Part shown: piece by piece, positions 23,650 through 34,651 of the stretch | Layout of the letters: the number at the start of each line of letters is the position of its first letter | How positions within the stretch are numbered: the first letter of the stretch is position 1 | Assembly: GCA_963932465.1 (NCBI GenBank) | Contig: OZ010796.1 | Coordinates: 75,226,974-75,290,973, forward strand | DNA length: 64,000 nt | Source of the DNA: Maratus speciosus | Lineage: Eukaryota; Arthropoda; Arachnida; Araneae; Salticidae | Direction of reading: 5' to 3' | Translations under genes and position numbers: made by a program | The notes under the pieces: model-generated | The model's database searches: none | Seen by the model: only the letters and a program-made list of their open reading frames with translations | Told to the model about the DNA's origin: nothing

Positions 23650-24351
23650 TGTTAGATATAATTATATTTTTATTGGGATTTACAATCAAATCTTTAACAA
23701 AACAAACCTGATTAAAATGAGCCCCCCTCAAAAAAAAAAAAAAAAACTGTTTAACCATTACAATTTTGTTAGCTGAATTCAAACCATAACGAAACCTTGG
23801 AGAAGAGGAATGAGTGTATTTTTTCCTCCAGCTTCAGAGCTGTTCGTTTGATGTAGATTCAAAATTGATATAAATTAATTCATCCATGTTAAATTGATAA
23901 ATCGCTTATTTGAAAAGTGTTCTTTCAACTTGTTTTTATATTTTTTCATACTTTTATAGTTTATATCCAAGTAAATACTGTTACATGCTACTTTATTTAT
24001 AAAATACTGTGTAAATAATGTATATATTATATATATATAATAATTATTGCAGTTTCTGACGAAATTTTACCTAAGGAATTTACAAATTCAACTTACGTAA
24101 AATTTGGCTTACGAAAAAGTTTACGGAACACATTACTTACATAAGTCGGGGGATGCCTGTATAATAAATTTAAAGCAGTTTCTCAAAAAAAAAAAAAAAA
24201 AAAAACTTTGACTTATTTTTAAACCTAAAAGCATGATGCTGTAGGCATGATTATTGAATAAAATTCATCAGTCAACAGTTCTTTTTAGATAAATTACATT
24301 TTGTGTTGTAAGTAATTGTAGTTTTATGACAGCAGTTTTTTCCCTCTCATT

Positions 24352-24480
24352 CAGAAATTTGGTTCAAAATACCAAATTTGACATTTTCTCAAAGCTCTTC
24401 CACCTTTACTGGAAAACTGAAAAAGTTTGATTATAGATTTTTGGATAAGAGCCTAGTAGCAGAAAATTCTCCAAGTGTCT
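24352..24480. repeat. Dispersed repeat with GAAATTTGGTTCAAAAT, copy 2
   Basis: It is homologous to 7253-7430 and 56313-56500. The large element at 24491 is inserted at its 3' edge. Confidence 0.55.
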
Positions 24481-25194
24481 GCAACAGATAGGGGAAGACG
24501 GGGTACAATGAAACAAAATTTACTATTTTTTTTCCCTATCTACAATTTTGGATGCACCAAAAATATAATTAATGCATACTTTTAATCTTGTATTTTCCCC
24601 ATCTAAATAAATTTTTATTAGGTTCTAAACAATATCTTTATGCTTGAAAAATAACAAAAATAAATGTCTTACAGTGTTTCATTGTACCCCATATGCAGGG
24701 GTACAATAAAACGCTCCAAAAGATGGAAGCAATTTTCACTCAGTATAGTTTATTTTATGAACAATGAGATAAATACAAAAACAAAACTTGATTAATAAAA
24801 TACAAAAAAGGAACTTGATAAAAATATTATAGTCCAAGATGAAAAATAAGAAAATTCTATTAATTTAAGAAATACCTTTCATTTTATATTAAATTGGCTC
24901 AAGTCAGTTTCAAAAATTAGCATTTCCACTTTTTTTTCAGTTGCTCCTGAAGGAATTGGAGGTGGTAGTTTTAACGCAATGAGATTTCTTAAAAAATGTA
25001 AGTTTCTGAAGAACGCACAAATTTAAAACTAGGTTGGAGTCTTTATATCAAGTACTTAACTTTTGACTTCATTTAAATGTATGATTTCTCCAACGGTATA
25101 TATATCCTTAAATTTCCATTAATATGGGTACTGCTTGTGCCATACCTGTTGTGTGTGGATATCTCATTCTTAGCACCTTGATGATCAGCTGGAG

Positions 25195-25389
25195 CTAGGA
25201 AAAAAAATCTGGATCATCGTAATCTTCATCAGAGTCTGTAGCAGGCAGAGTTTGTTTTGAAAACAATCCCTTCACAGCTTTTTCCCTTTTTCTATTTTTT
25301 AATTGCTTGACAACAGCACTTTCACTAGCCTGATTAGAACAAAACTCTTTTTTTTCTGTTTTCCTACTCTTACTTCTAATATATTCTAT
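25195..25389 (-). pseudogene. C-terminal coding relic, probable transposase tail
   Basis: The minus strand is open for 64 codons between TAA (25390-25392) and TAG (25195-25197). It reads SESAVVKQLKNRKREKAVKG then LFSKQTLPATDSDEDYDDPD and FFS. A basic stretch followed by an acidic D/E tail is common at the end of Tigger/jerky-type DDE proteins, and its place inside a TA-flanked transposon fits. No catalytic part survives. A second open stretch at 24879-25022 (minus; reading LIALKLPPPIPSGATEKKVE) may be another piece. Confidence 0.4.
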
Positions 25390-25416
25390 TTAGTACTTTT
25401 ATTACTGTAATAAAAC

Positions 25417-26639
25417 TAGGGATGCACCGAATATTCGGTAATGTTACCGAATATTCGGTATTCGGCCATGTTACCGAATATTCGGTTTGACCGAATATCA
25501 AACTAATCGGTATGCCGAATATTCGGCCTGGCCAAATAGCAAACTATTTGGCATGCCGAATATCGAAATATTCGGCCGAACCGAAAATTAAAAAAAAAAC
25601 TTTGAAAACATAATTTTGAAAATCTTTACAACTTCTACATTTAAAAGTCAACTTATAAAGATATTCAGAATAATTAAAAACAGAATCATATTTAAATAAA
25701 AGAGAATGTTTTTACATTATTTATTTGCTGTTTATTAAGTATTATTTAAGAAAATTAACCAATCATGAGGATTTTCATAGGAATTAATTATGTACAAATG
25801 CAAGTTCCTGAACATTTTCCAGTAAAAAAATTTGTTTCTTGCTAAGATTTTAAGAACAACGTTTAGAATCTCTGAAAATGATAGCCCACTCCAGAGACCG
25901 ATCTAGGATGAATTAAAAAAATTTCCTTGCTTAATCAAAGGGAGTAGAACAGTTATTCTTGCTAAGTTGCCACCATATAAAATTTGAATCGATTGTATTT
26001 ATTTACTTTTGTCTCTTCCTGACAAACAAATAATATATGATCCTATACAATTTTTTCACAATTTCTCATTGATTTTAAAATGTTTGTTTTAGAATTTAAG
26101 AAAATTTTATTCATTTGTTTTAATTCTCAGAATAAGCCATGAAATTTAATATTTGACTAATTAAAATTTTTTTATAACTATCCTCTTCTTAAATAACTCA
26201 AAGCAGATTTTTTTTTCAGCATAAAGTTTACTTGAAAAAGCTCTTGTTTATTAGAATAAAAGTTTCTGTTTTAAATATTATGTAAAATTGTTTTAAAATG
26301 TAACATTTTAATGCCTTTAAATTTTGAAATATAAAAGTATTCAACAAGCTGAATATTCGGTATTCAGCCAAAATCACTATTCGGTTGGTTGGTTGTATTT
26401 ATGTCGGCCAATTATCTGCAGGTGGGATATAGGCCCTAAGGGGGGAGTGCCTTCCGTGGAGGTCTTTCTAAGGGAACCCAACCCGTATTAACGCTTGGAG
26501 AACCAAGGTTCGAAGAAAACCACGAAAACTCCGAACGATTAGGCCGACGGGCGCGATTGGGATCGAACCCAGCACTTCCCGTCTACCAGCTTCGAGAGCA
26601 GAACCTCTCGGCCACTGATCACTATTCGGTGCGTCCCTA
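25417..26639. mobile_element. hAT-like element, TAGGGATGCACCGAATATTC ends, perfect TSD
   Basis: The left end TAGGGATGCACCGAATATTC and right end ATTCGGTGCGTCCCTA are inverted repeats. A perfect 8-bp duplication AATAAAAC flanks it (25409-25416 and 26640-26647). The left 180 bp repeat CCGAATATTCGG motifs many times. There is no transposase. A SINE is inserted near its right end. Confidence 0.9.
26385..26617 (-). mobile_element. tRNA-derived SINE, minus strand, with TSD
   Basis: Read on the minus strand, the head has an A-box-like GTGGCCGAGAGGTT and a B box GGTTCGATCCC (+ coordinates about 26561-26571). The body follows, then a simple AACC repeat tail at 26385-26398. The duplication ATCACTATTCGG flanks it at 26373-26384 and 26618-26629. 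The A box is of the serine/leucine tRNA type. It is a retroposed copy, not a functional tRNA. Confidence 0.85.
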
Positions 26640-26958
26640 AATAAAACATGTTTCATTGTACCCCATCTGCAAGTGTTCCATTGTACCCCACACTGAGGTT
26701 ACTAAGTAAAAATTTATTTTCAAACTTCTAATATTTATTTTATTTTATTTTGGTTTTGGAGGTATGAAGACAACAACCCAAAGATTACAATGTATAGAAA
26801 AAATAATTATTACATATAACAACAAGGAACAAGAAACAAAATTACTTTTTGGAAAGAAAGTTACTTTCAATGGTGTAAAAGCAATAATCTTCTATTGCTA
26901 CTGTTGTAGAAGTGTGAATGTATCCAAATCACATTAGTAATTGGAACACATAGTTGTA

Positions 26959-27703
26959 CAGTAGACTCCCTCAAATCCGCACAGCTTGGGACCAGAGGTT
27001 GTGCGGATTTTAGAATTTTGCGGATTTCTGGTCATTGATTTGTTTACATTTTTTAAACATTAATTTGATTGGTAGTTAAGCAAGGGAAATTATAATGAAT
27101 GCTTACAATAAAGTGAAACATTCAAATAAGTAAAATAATAAAATAATTTATTAGTTTAAAAGTAAGTAATTAATAAAAATTTAGAAAAATATTAAATTAT
27201 TACGAATGAAATCGATTAAATTCGATTCCATAAGTCCTATGCTGCCATCTAGTGATAGCAAGGAGAACAGTGTTAATGCTATTATCAGTATATATAGCTT
27301 ATTGCACCCACTGTATCTTTTTTCATTGTTATTTAGAGTCTTGAATGGTTTTCTTGTACTGCTTTGTATGTTTAGAAATAAATTTGTCTATAATTAAAAA
27401 AAAAAAAAAATTCTGCGAACAATAATTTTAAAATAGCGTTTCGGTTCGTGGACTTTTCCATTTCAAACCCTGGAATTTTTGATATAGATATGCTAATTTA
27501 TATCAAAATCAAAAGTAATGTAAATTTATTTAGTAATAAATCAGCTGTAATAGTCAAAAGAGAATGATTAACAAAAAATTTAGTAAAAAAAGCATTGTGG
27601 TAGTCGTTGATTTCGGCGCCATCTTGAATTTTGTTCCTGCAACTTAACTGTAAATTCCATTGTTTACATCTGAAAAAATACACGGATTTTAGGGAGTCTA
27701 CTG
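26959..27703. mobile_element. Pogo/Tigger-like MITE, CAGTAGACTCCCT ends
   Basis: The left end CAGTAGACTCCCTCAAATCC and right end GGATTTTAGGGAGTCTACTG are inverted repeats flanked by TA (26957-26958 and 27704-27705). The following GCACAGCTTGGGACCAGAGG matches the decayed copy at 7890. It is 745 bp with no transposase. It is inserted in the 24491-27786 element. Confidence 0.85.
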
Positions 27704-27788
27704 TATAACATATACATAAACTTCAATGCTCTGTGACAAATTTGACTGATTTTACAAGTAATGTTTCATTGTACCCCGTCTTCCCCTA

Positions 27789-28554
27789 CTTCAGGGGTAG
27801 AAAGTATTCTGCCAGGTAAAATATTTTACAATTGAAGCATTAATTAATCAAACAATCACTTACCTGTAATGTCTTTATTCATTTTATTCGTTTTTATTAA
27901 TAATACTCTTAAGTTTTTGCGTTAAGTAATAAAGAGCTAAACATAATTAAAGCAAAATAAAGGTTCTATGATAAAAGAATCTGGAAAAAAAAAAAAAAAA
28001 GAAAATCTGTGACACCAGTCTTGAACTTTTTGCTACACCTTGGATAAGAGCACCTGCTAAATTCATTGTAATGTATAAACTGTAGTAATAAATAATGTGT
28101 AATAAAATGAATTAAAAGATGTATCAGAAAGAAAATTCATAAAGTTTGTGAACAATAAAGTGCAATATAGGCTTGCAAACAGTAATTTTTTTTTCAAGTA
28201 TAAAAAACATTTAATTTAAAATTGATAGCTATCATTCACATTGTTATAGCAATTTCCTTTCAGTAATCAAATTTACTCGTCCATAAAATAAGCATAGGAA
28301 GCATAATAAATTTCTGTATGTAAAAGAGAGTAAAGATTCTCTTATCTCATTAGACTTTTACTATATAACGTTAAATTGGAATAAACTTCCTTTTTCTCAA
28401 AGTTTTTATTATTTAAATAGAAATATAGTAGAGTACTGCTAATTTGCAAGTGCGTGTAATCCGTATTGTACATATGCATAAAAAAAAAACACAATTCTTG
28501 TCAGGGGGGAGGGGAGAGAGAGAACTGAGTATTGGTGAATCAAAAACAAAAAGT

Positions 28555-28590
<36 letters not shown>

Positions 28591-29410
28591 CCACGTTCCA
28601 AAACAACACAAATTTGATATATATTATTATTATTATTAGGTATTTTTCTATTGTTAAGTATTGTTTCTATTTTCTTTGTTTATGTGAAAATTAGAAACAA
28701 TACTTTTATTATGTTTTACAAATTTCTCCGATACTATACCCACCTTACCTTATAATAAATAAAAATACTTTATAGTTAGAAAGACTGCAATCATTCCAGA
28801 TTAAAACTTAAAATAGATTAATATTACAAAAAAGCAACAACTAAATAAAGCAAAGCAAAAATAAAAACAAATATATTTTATTAAAATTACAAACACATGA
28901 AATGTGCAAAAAATTTTTCACAAACTTATATGAGCTTCCAGTATTATTAAAATTCGCATAAATAATAACAGTATCATCGTGGGTGAAAGTCAGAAACATT
29001 TTAGACTGCCAAGTTTGATAATAATTAGTTATAATACGCACGCTGCAACAACAATCACTTGATACATGTATCGAGTTGTTAATATAGGACTTGTCTCACA
29101 GTAATAACTGAGAAAATGATCATTATGTTATAGCCTTTATATTTGCACATCTTCTGATTAAATTAAGAGCTATTCTGTACCTTTTCAAATTCTATTATTA
29201 TTAGAGTCAACATCAAACTGTTTGGTAAAAGATTTTGTTTAATGCCAGCACATAAACGAGGTGACTTCTTTTAAAATAAAAGCTTTGTAACCCTCAAAAG
29301 ATAAATTTTATTGCTCCGCCAATGCACTAGAATTTTGGATGAAGAAATTTCACAAAACTTTCTCAATTACAATAAACAATAAATTCGTTTACAACACTTT
29401 TAAATTTAAC
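27789..29410. other. AT-rich sequence with a TA microsatellite
   Basis: A (TA)n run lies at about 28556-28589 and A-runs near 27986. No gene or element end is recognised. Confidence 0.55.
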
Positions 29411-30010
29411 GACTTGATTTACCGTTAGATATACAAACATCGTCGCGTCACGTGACTTTTGAAGCTTACCGTTAGATATACAAACATCACATCTTTCCTG
29501 TCAGAAAAACTTGATCTGAAGAGCCAATCAGAGCAATGCTAACAGCTATATCTAGCCGCCTGTCTGTATATTCCACATGCCTCTGAGAGCAGCCGGAAAA
29601 AAATAACAGATATTCCGGATATTCGAAATGCCTGAATTCCGAATTTTGAAGGGAGAATCGCTCATCTTCGGAATAACAACCGGAATCATTGAATTCAGTA
29701 TGACATTCCGATTCCGCATGAGGGGAGAATACCGCCGCTTATCTTTACTCTGAAATTACCCACAAAAGCATCGAGCGGCAGCAAAAACCCGTTCGTGACC
29801 CTTGTTCCATGATTCAATCTTTTCCCGAGACAAAATAATTGCTAGAGAGTGGCAACATGTAACTGTTTCGCGCGAATTTTCGCGTGGTTCTAAAAATGAA
29901 TGTTGTTGAAAATTGTGAGACTTCAGAGGTTCTGCCTTTTTTCCTCGTGGAGGAAGGTTGAATTTGTGGTTGTCCCAAGGAAATAACGTCATTTTTGTGA
30001 TCATTTGAGG
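29411..30010. promoter_or_regulatory. CpG-enriched block with E-box and CCAAT motifs
   Basis: A 23-bp text beginning TTACCGTTAGATATACAAAC occurs twice (29420 and 29468), bracketing GTCACGTGAC, a strong E-box/CLEAR-type palindrome. CCAAT at 29524 belongs to a stretch (CCAATCAGAGCAATGCTAAC) shared in inverted form with 13262-13345. Further on are CGCGCGAATTTTCGCG and a CRE half-site AACGTCA. An 82-codon minus-strand frame (29756-30004) has no recognisable domain. This is unique-looking sequence, possibly regulatory. Confidence 0.3.
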
Positions 30011-30466
30011 TCATGCCGGCAAAAGCCGTAGCGAATACCTCATAGCTTAAATAACTAAATAACTTGAAATTTGTTTTTGAGGATTTTGCGTATATTGCGG
30101 CTTATTTTAAATAGGCATATTTAGGATTAAGTTTAACTTTTGTTGTGTGTTCTTTTTCCGTAGCAATTTTTTTGATAATTGGGGGATGGGGAAGGGGAGA
30201 GGAAGATTTTTGAAATGTTTGTGCGTCTCCGAGTTATGGGGATGAAGAAAGATGCATAAATCTGGTTCAACATAAAAAAAAAAAAAAACATATGTATGAG
30301 AAATAAAGGTAAGTGAATTTTTATTGATTTTATTTGATAAGTATTGTATTTTGTGCATTTTAGAAAGTGGTGCACATGGAGTTTCGTATATGCAGCATTT
30401 TTTTACTAGTGTAAATACTATTCTATATAAATACTATATATATCTAATACTATACTATAGTGTAAA

Positions 30467-30496
30467 TTCACCCACCGTCCTAGGACGGTGGGTGAA
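30467..30496. repeat. Perfect 30-bp palindrome
   Basis: The sequence TTCACCCACCGTCCT followed by its exact complement AGGACGGTGGGTGAA has no spacer. The flanks are AT-rich. Its arms resemble the palindrome at 38670-38691. Confidence 0.95.
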
Positions 30497-30844
30497 AATA
30501 GTGTTTTTCCCTTAAAATTTGAAAAACTGATAAAAAAATAATTGACAATATGGAAGCGTTTAGATGAGCAAAGTTCGGCTAGTTTATGTTCTAATAAACA
30601 CACAATTAGCTTTTACAATATTTCTGGGTAAACCAGGTTTTCCGGCTAATATACTATAACAAAATTAAGATTTCTTAATAAAAAAATAATAATAATAAAT
30701 ATGCAATAAAAGTGCGTAATTAAAACAGTCTGCTGCAACTATTGAAATACTACTATTTTTTAAAATAACACTTTGAAATTGTATTTTTATCGTTTACCCC
30801 ACCCCCCTTCCTCCCCCCTCCATTTTTTTAATATGTATATTGAT

Positions 30845-31100
30845 TAATAAATAAGTATCGCGGGTTGAATCCCATCCGTATAATCCCCTAAGCTTTTGTC
30901 CTCCTGATACAAAGCTATAAATCAAAAATTATTAATTTTACTTTTCGTATAAATATTAATTTTTTACTTTTAAAATAGGGGATGTGTCTTTTTTTTGTTG
31001 TTGTTGTTGTTTTTGTTTTTTAGTTTAAATTTAAGTTACAAAATGCCAGGATATTATTTCGGGGAGGGGGGGGGCGACTAATCCCCTAAGCTTTTGTCCT
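30845..31100. repeat. Poly-G-associated repeat unit, copies at 30.9 and 46.4-46.8 kb
   Basis: The unit holds AAGCTTTTGTCCTCCTGATA, then AAAGCTATAAATCAAAAATT, CGTATAAATATTAATTTTTT and ATGCCAGGATATTATTTCGG, and ends in a G-run. The 5' motif recurs at 31088, so one full unit plus the start of another is present. Two units lie at 46390-46830. Confidence 0.8.
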
Positions 31101-31586
31101 CCTCATAGGTGTAGCGTGACCAGAAATTTTGGGGGGGGGGGGGGCACCAAGTCCGTGAGAAGTGCGCCCTTAACGAATTTTCAATTTTTCGCCCCCCCCC
31201 CCCCAAAAAAAGACTAAAATAAAATAAAATCTTTCTCTTGGTAATGGGTGTAATAAAATTGATAAAGTGCAGAAAAATAAATAAATTACATAATATGAAT
31301 AAATATTTCGCGGTTATTTTGGAACTTTAAAATATTTAATTTTAATTTAGAAATTCAGAACAAGTAAATAACACAAGAGAAAATTGCACTTATTTGTTAG
31401 AGAGTTCATGATGTTTTGCGACAGGAAAAAAATGATCAAGAAAGATAAAAGAAATTCCCCGGAAAATGATCGGCGGACAAAAACTGAATAAATAAACAAA
31501 TAAAACCGTGGTTCGCAGCATAAATTTTGCGCGCAGGGCGACCGCTCCTTTATCCCCCTCTTTGCACGGCCCTGAGGGGAACACTA
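31101..31586. other. Likely transposon end plus unassigned sequence
   Basis: CATAGGTGTAGCGTGACC at 31105 is the inverted counterpart of TGACGCTACGCCTATGG at 46385, so both look like copies of one terminus. A G13-type run follows. I could not find the matching right end. Confidence 0.35.
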
Positions 31587-31800
31587 GAGGTCTGCACTGG
31601 CCACAGTTTCCAGGCCGGCGTGAAAATTAAAAGTTCCACCCGAGCCCGGCCCGTTTATATTTTCACAGTTCATAACCAGGCCCGGTTCGTAAAAAAAAGC
31701 AGTGAAAACAAGCTCGGCCCATAAAAAATTCAATTAAATCAGGCCTGGTCCGGCCCGACTCAATTTCTCAAAAATTCCGATTTTTCTTAACATGCAATTG
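31587..31800. mobile_element. Left end of a GAGGTCTGCAC hAT-like element
   Basis: TAGAGGTCTGCACTGGCC at about 31586, followed by GGCCCGG-rich text, matches the ends of 9647-10554 and 63534-63671. The rest of the element is displaced or lost; the 31801-34921 element interrupts it. Confidence 0.55.
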
Positions 31801-32009
31801 CAGGGCTGCCACTTGCTACTAAAATGCTACACCTAGCGACTACTTTCAGCATACGGCGACTATTTTAGGCCGAGAACTGTTAAAAAGCGACTATTTCAAG
31901 AAAGCAGTAGGCGACTTTTTTCGGATTCAGCGACTATTTTTACTGAAAATATTCGGTCTTTTCCTTCAAAGCGCCTGTAAAGTCATCTTCCCAAACGCAC
32001 TTATTCAAC

Positions 32010-34270
32010 GGTTGTTTGAGGAGATTCGCGATTTTTTCTGCGACGAATTCCAAAATTCGGGATTTCCCCCCCCCCCCCCTAAACCATTGACGAAAATAAC
32101 TATTTATTTCTGAGATATTTTTATACTATCGTTGAAGGAGATTTTGCGATTTTTTTCCGCGATCCTTTGCCAAATTTTGCAGATTTTTCTGCTACAGATT
32201 GACCAAATTGATTTTTTTCCTCCACCACTTGTCCAAATTTGCGATGTATATTTTCTGCGACCGATTGATGGTAGTTACTATTTGTTTCAGATATCTTTTG
32301 ACGAAATTACGGATTCTTTTTCAGATCGTTTGTCAAAATTCGGGATTTTCTTTTCATGACCAATTTATAAAATTCGTGATTTTTTGCGCTATCATTTGGT
32401 TAAATTCCCATTTTTTTTTTTTTTTACCAAATTTGTGTTTTATTTGCCCGCGACTACTGGACGAAATTTGCGATTTTTTTCTTGTGTTTGTTAAACGAAA
32501 TTCATAATTTTTTGTCCATTCTTTAGACGAAATTTTGAGATTTTTCCGCGACCAAATGACGAAAATCGCCATTTGTTTCCGCGACCTTAGATAAAATTCA
32601 AGATATTTTTACAGTTGTTTGAGGAGATTCGCGATTTTTCTCTGCGACGAATTGCAAAATTCGCGATTTTTTCCCCAATCGATTGACGAAAATAGTTATT
32701 TCTTTTCGCCATCTTTTGGTACGATTGTTGAAGGAGATTTCGCAATTTATCCTATGACCTTATGGAAATCTCCCGATTTTTTAGGGGCGATCGTTTCACT
32801 GTACTCACAATCTTTTTTTCGTGAATCTTTGCCAAATTTCGCGATTTTGTTTCCGGCGATCGTTTCACGGAACTCACGATTTTTTTTCCGCGATCCCTTG
32901 CCAAAATTCGCGAATTTTTCTGTGACAGATTGGCGAAATTTTACTTCCGCCACCACTTGTCGAAATTCGTGATATATATTTTTTCCGTGATCGATTGATG
33001 GTATTCGCTGCTTGTTTCAGATATCATTTGACGAAATTCGCGATTCTTTCCCACGATAGTTTATCGAAATTCGTGATTTTCTTTTCAAAACCAACTTATG
33101 AAATTCTTGATTTTTTGTGCAATTATTTGTTTAAATTCTCGGTTATTTACGCGATTATTTGATCAAATTCGTTGATTCTGTTCTGAATTTTCCGAAAATT
33201 TAAGGCATCCGGTTCCGAAAATTTCAAAAATTCGGGAAAATAAATTATCGCGAATTTCGGCAAATGGTCGTCGAAAAAATCAATTTCGACAATCGTTCAC
33301 AGAAAAAAATCGCCAATTTCTTTAAAAGATCGCAGAAAAAACGAGTTTTGCCAAAGAATCGCGAATTTCTTCAAGGGATCGCGAAAAAACGAGAATTTCT
33401 TCGAGGGATCGCAAACTTCGTCTAGGGATCGCGTGAAAAACAAAAATTTCACAAAGGGATCGCAAATTTTATCAACGGAAAATGCTAATTTCGTCAAAGG
33501 ATTGCGGGAAAAAAAACGCATAATTGGCACCGGGAGGCGATTTCCACCCCTTTCACTCCCTCTGCTGTATCTGTTTAGAAAATTTGCTGTGAATTTCAGG
33601 TTTTTTTTTTTAAATCCAGAATTACACCTGCCGTCTTTTTGTCCGCGACCATTTGGCGAAATTTGCAATTTTTTTTTCTCTTCATCGTTTGACGAAATTC
33701 GTAATATTTTGTATACTCTTTTGACGAAATTTGTGATGATTTGTCTGTGACCGAAGGACGAAAATCGCCATTTGTTTCCACAACCTTTGATAAAATTCAA
33801 GATATTTTTCTACGAGCCTTTAAGGAGATTTGCGGTTTCCTTCCCCGACGAATTACCAAAATTCGCATTTATTTCCGCCAATTGTTTCGTGGAATTCACG
33901 ATTTTCTTTACAGGATCCTTTGCCAAATTTCGTGAATTTTTTTACAACCAGTTGACGGAAATGATATTCGGTATTTGTTTCAGGGATTTTTGACGAAATA
34001 CGCGATTCTTTTAAACGATCTTTTCTTTTGTCGACTGACTGAGGAAATTCTTGATTTTTTGCGCGACTATTTGATCAAATTCGCGGGTGTAATTTTTTTT
34101 CTGTTCGCGACAGTTTGACAAAATTTTCGATTTTCTTTCCGTAATCTTTAGGCGAAATTTACAAGTTTTTTTTTCGCGACTGATGGAAAACTTCTTTTTT
34201 TCTAAGGCCAATTGTTGATATAGGTAATTTTTTTTTTTTTCGTTACCGAATGGCAAAATTCGCGTCTGTT
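32010..34270. repeat. CpG-dense minisatellite in both orientations
   Basis: Units of about 30-35 bp read GAAATTCGCGATTTTTTCCG then CGATCGTTTG-like text. At 32010-33175 and 33640-34270 they run in one orientation; at about 33245-33510 they run in the other. Units are more diverged than at 18 kb. Long open frames, including a 167-codon one at 33297-33800, are translations of the array. Confidence 0.85.
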
Positions 34271-34483
34271 TGATGAATTGATTTTGTGGGTTTCTCGAAG
34301 AAAAAAAATCGTGACTTTCACGAAATTAAAAAAAAAAAAATCGCATACGAATCATATGCCTGTTCAAGAAATAAATTTGGAAGATTCCATCCAAACAAAT
34401 ATTTTTATTATGCGGGATTTTCCTTTTTTGTGTGGGATTTGCGATATCCCACACGTTATTTCTATACCCTGCCCCTCAAATAA

Positions 34484-34651
34484 AACTTTTCTTCCAAGAA
34501 AGATTTCTTCCTTCTTCTCCAAGAAACTCTTGAAATGAAAGGCCTGATGGAAAGTAGTTCCGGGGATGATCTGCAAGAAGTTTTTACTGCTATGTTTTCA
34601 GGTGCTGTACATAATTTTTATTGTGGAAGAACCAAGTTACTTCGTAACTGA
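34484..34651 (+). pseudogene. Coding-like open stretch near the element's right end
   Basis: There are 55 codons without a stop, with an internal ATG at 34535, reading MKGLMESSSGDDLQEVFTAM then FSGAVHNFYCGRTKLLRN. The composition is protein-like and free of the array repeat. It could be a remnant of the element's own protein. I do not recognise it. Another frame over the same bases is also open, which weakens the call. Confidence 0.2.

Larger units (their letters stand above)
22705..24159. mobile_element. Pogo/Tigger-like element, CAGGCATCCCTCGATTTAC ends
   Basis: The left end CAGGCATCCCTCGATTTAC and right end AAGTCGGGGGATGCCTG are inverted repeats flanked by TA (22703-22704 and 24160-24161). 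Subterminal CACTTACGTAAG and CTTACGTAAAATTTGG motifs are also inverted. Such ends are typical of pogo/Tigger elements. Only the outer parts belong to this element; 22868-23649 is a later insertion. Confidence 0.85.
24491..27786. mobile_element. TA-flanked DNA transposon, GGGGAAGACGGGGTACAATG ends
   Basis: The 24-bp ends GGGGAAGACGGGGTACAATG plus AAAC are exact inverted repeats, flanked by TA (24489-24490 and 27787-27788). The TTTCATTGTACCCC motif recurs inside at about 24680, 26650 and 26678, giving subterminal repeats that could be transposase sites. A coding relic lies at 25195-25389 on the minus strand. The rest is interrupted by two insertions (25417-26639 and 26959-27703). Pogo or another Tc1/mariner branch is inferred from the TA target. 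Confidence 0.85.

Noticed and set aside
26385..26617. Functional tRNA gene
   Set aside because: It has A and B boxes but also a SINE body, a simple-repeat tail and target duplications, so it is a retroposon.
33297..33800. 167-codon minus-strand frame, the longest in the window
   Set aside because: Its sequence is the reversed minisatellite and adjoining array units. The peptide is a low-complexity F/K/R repeat with no domain.
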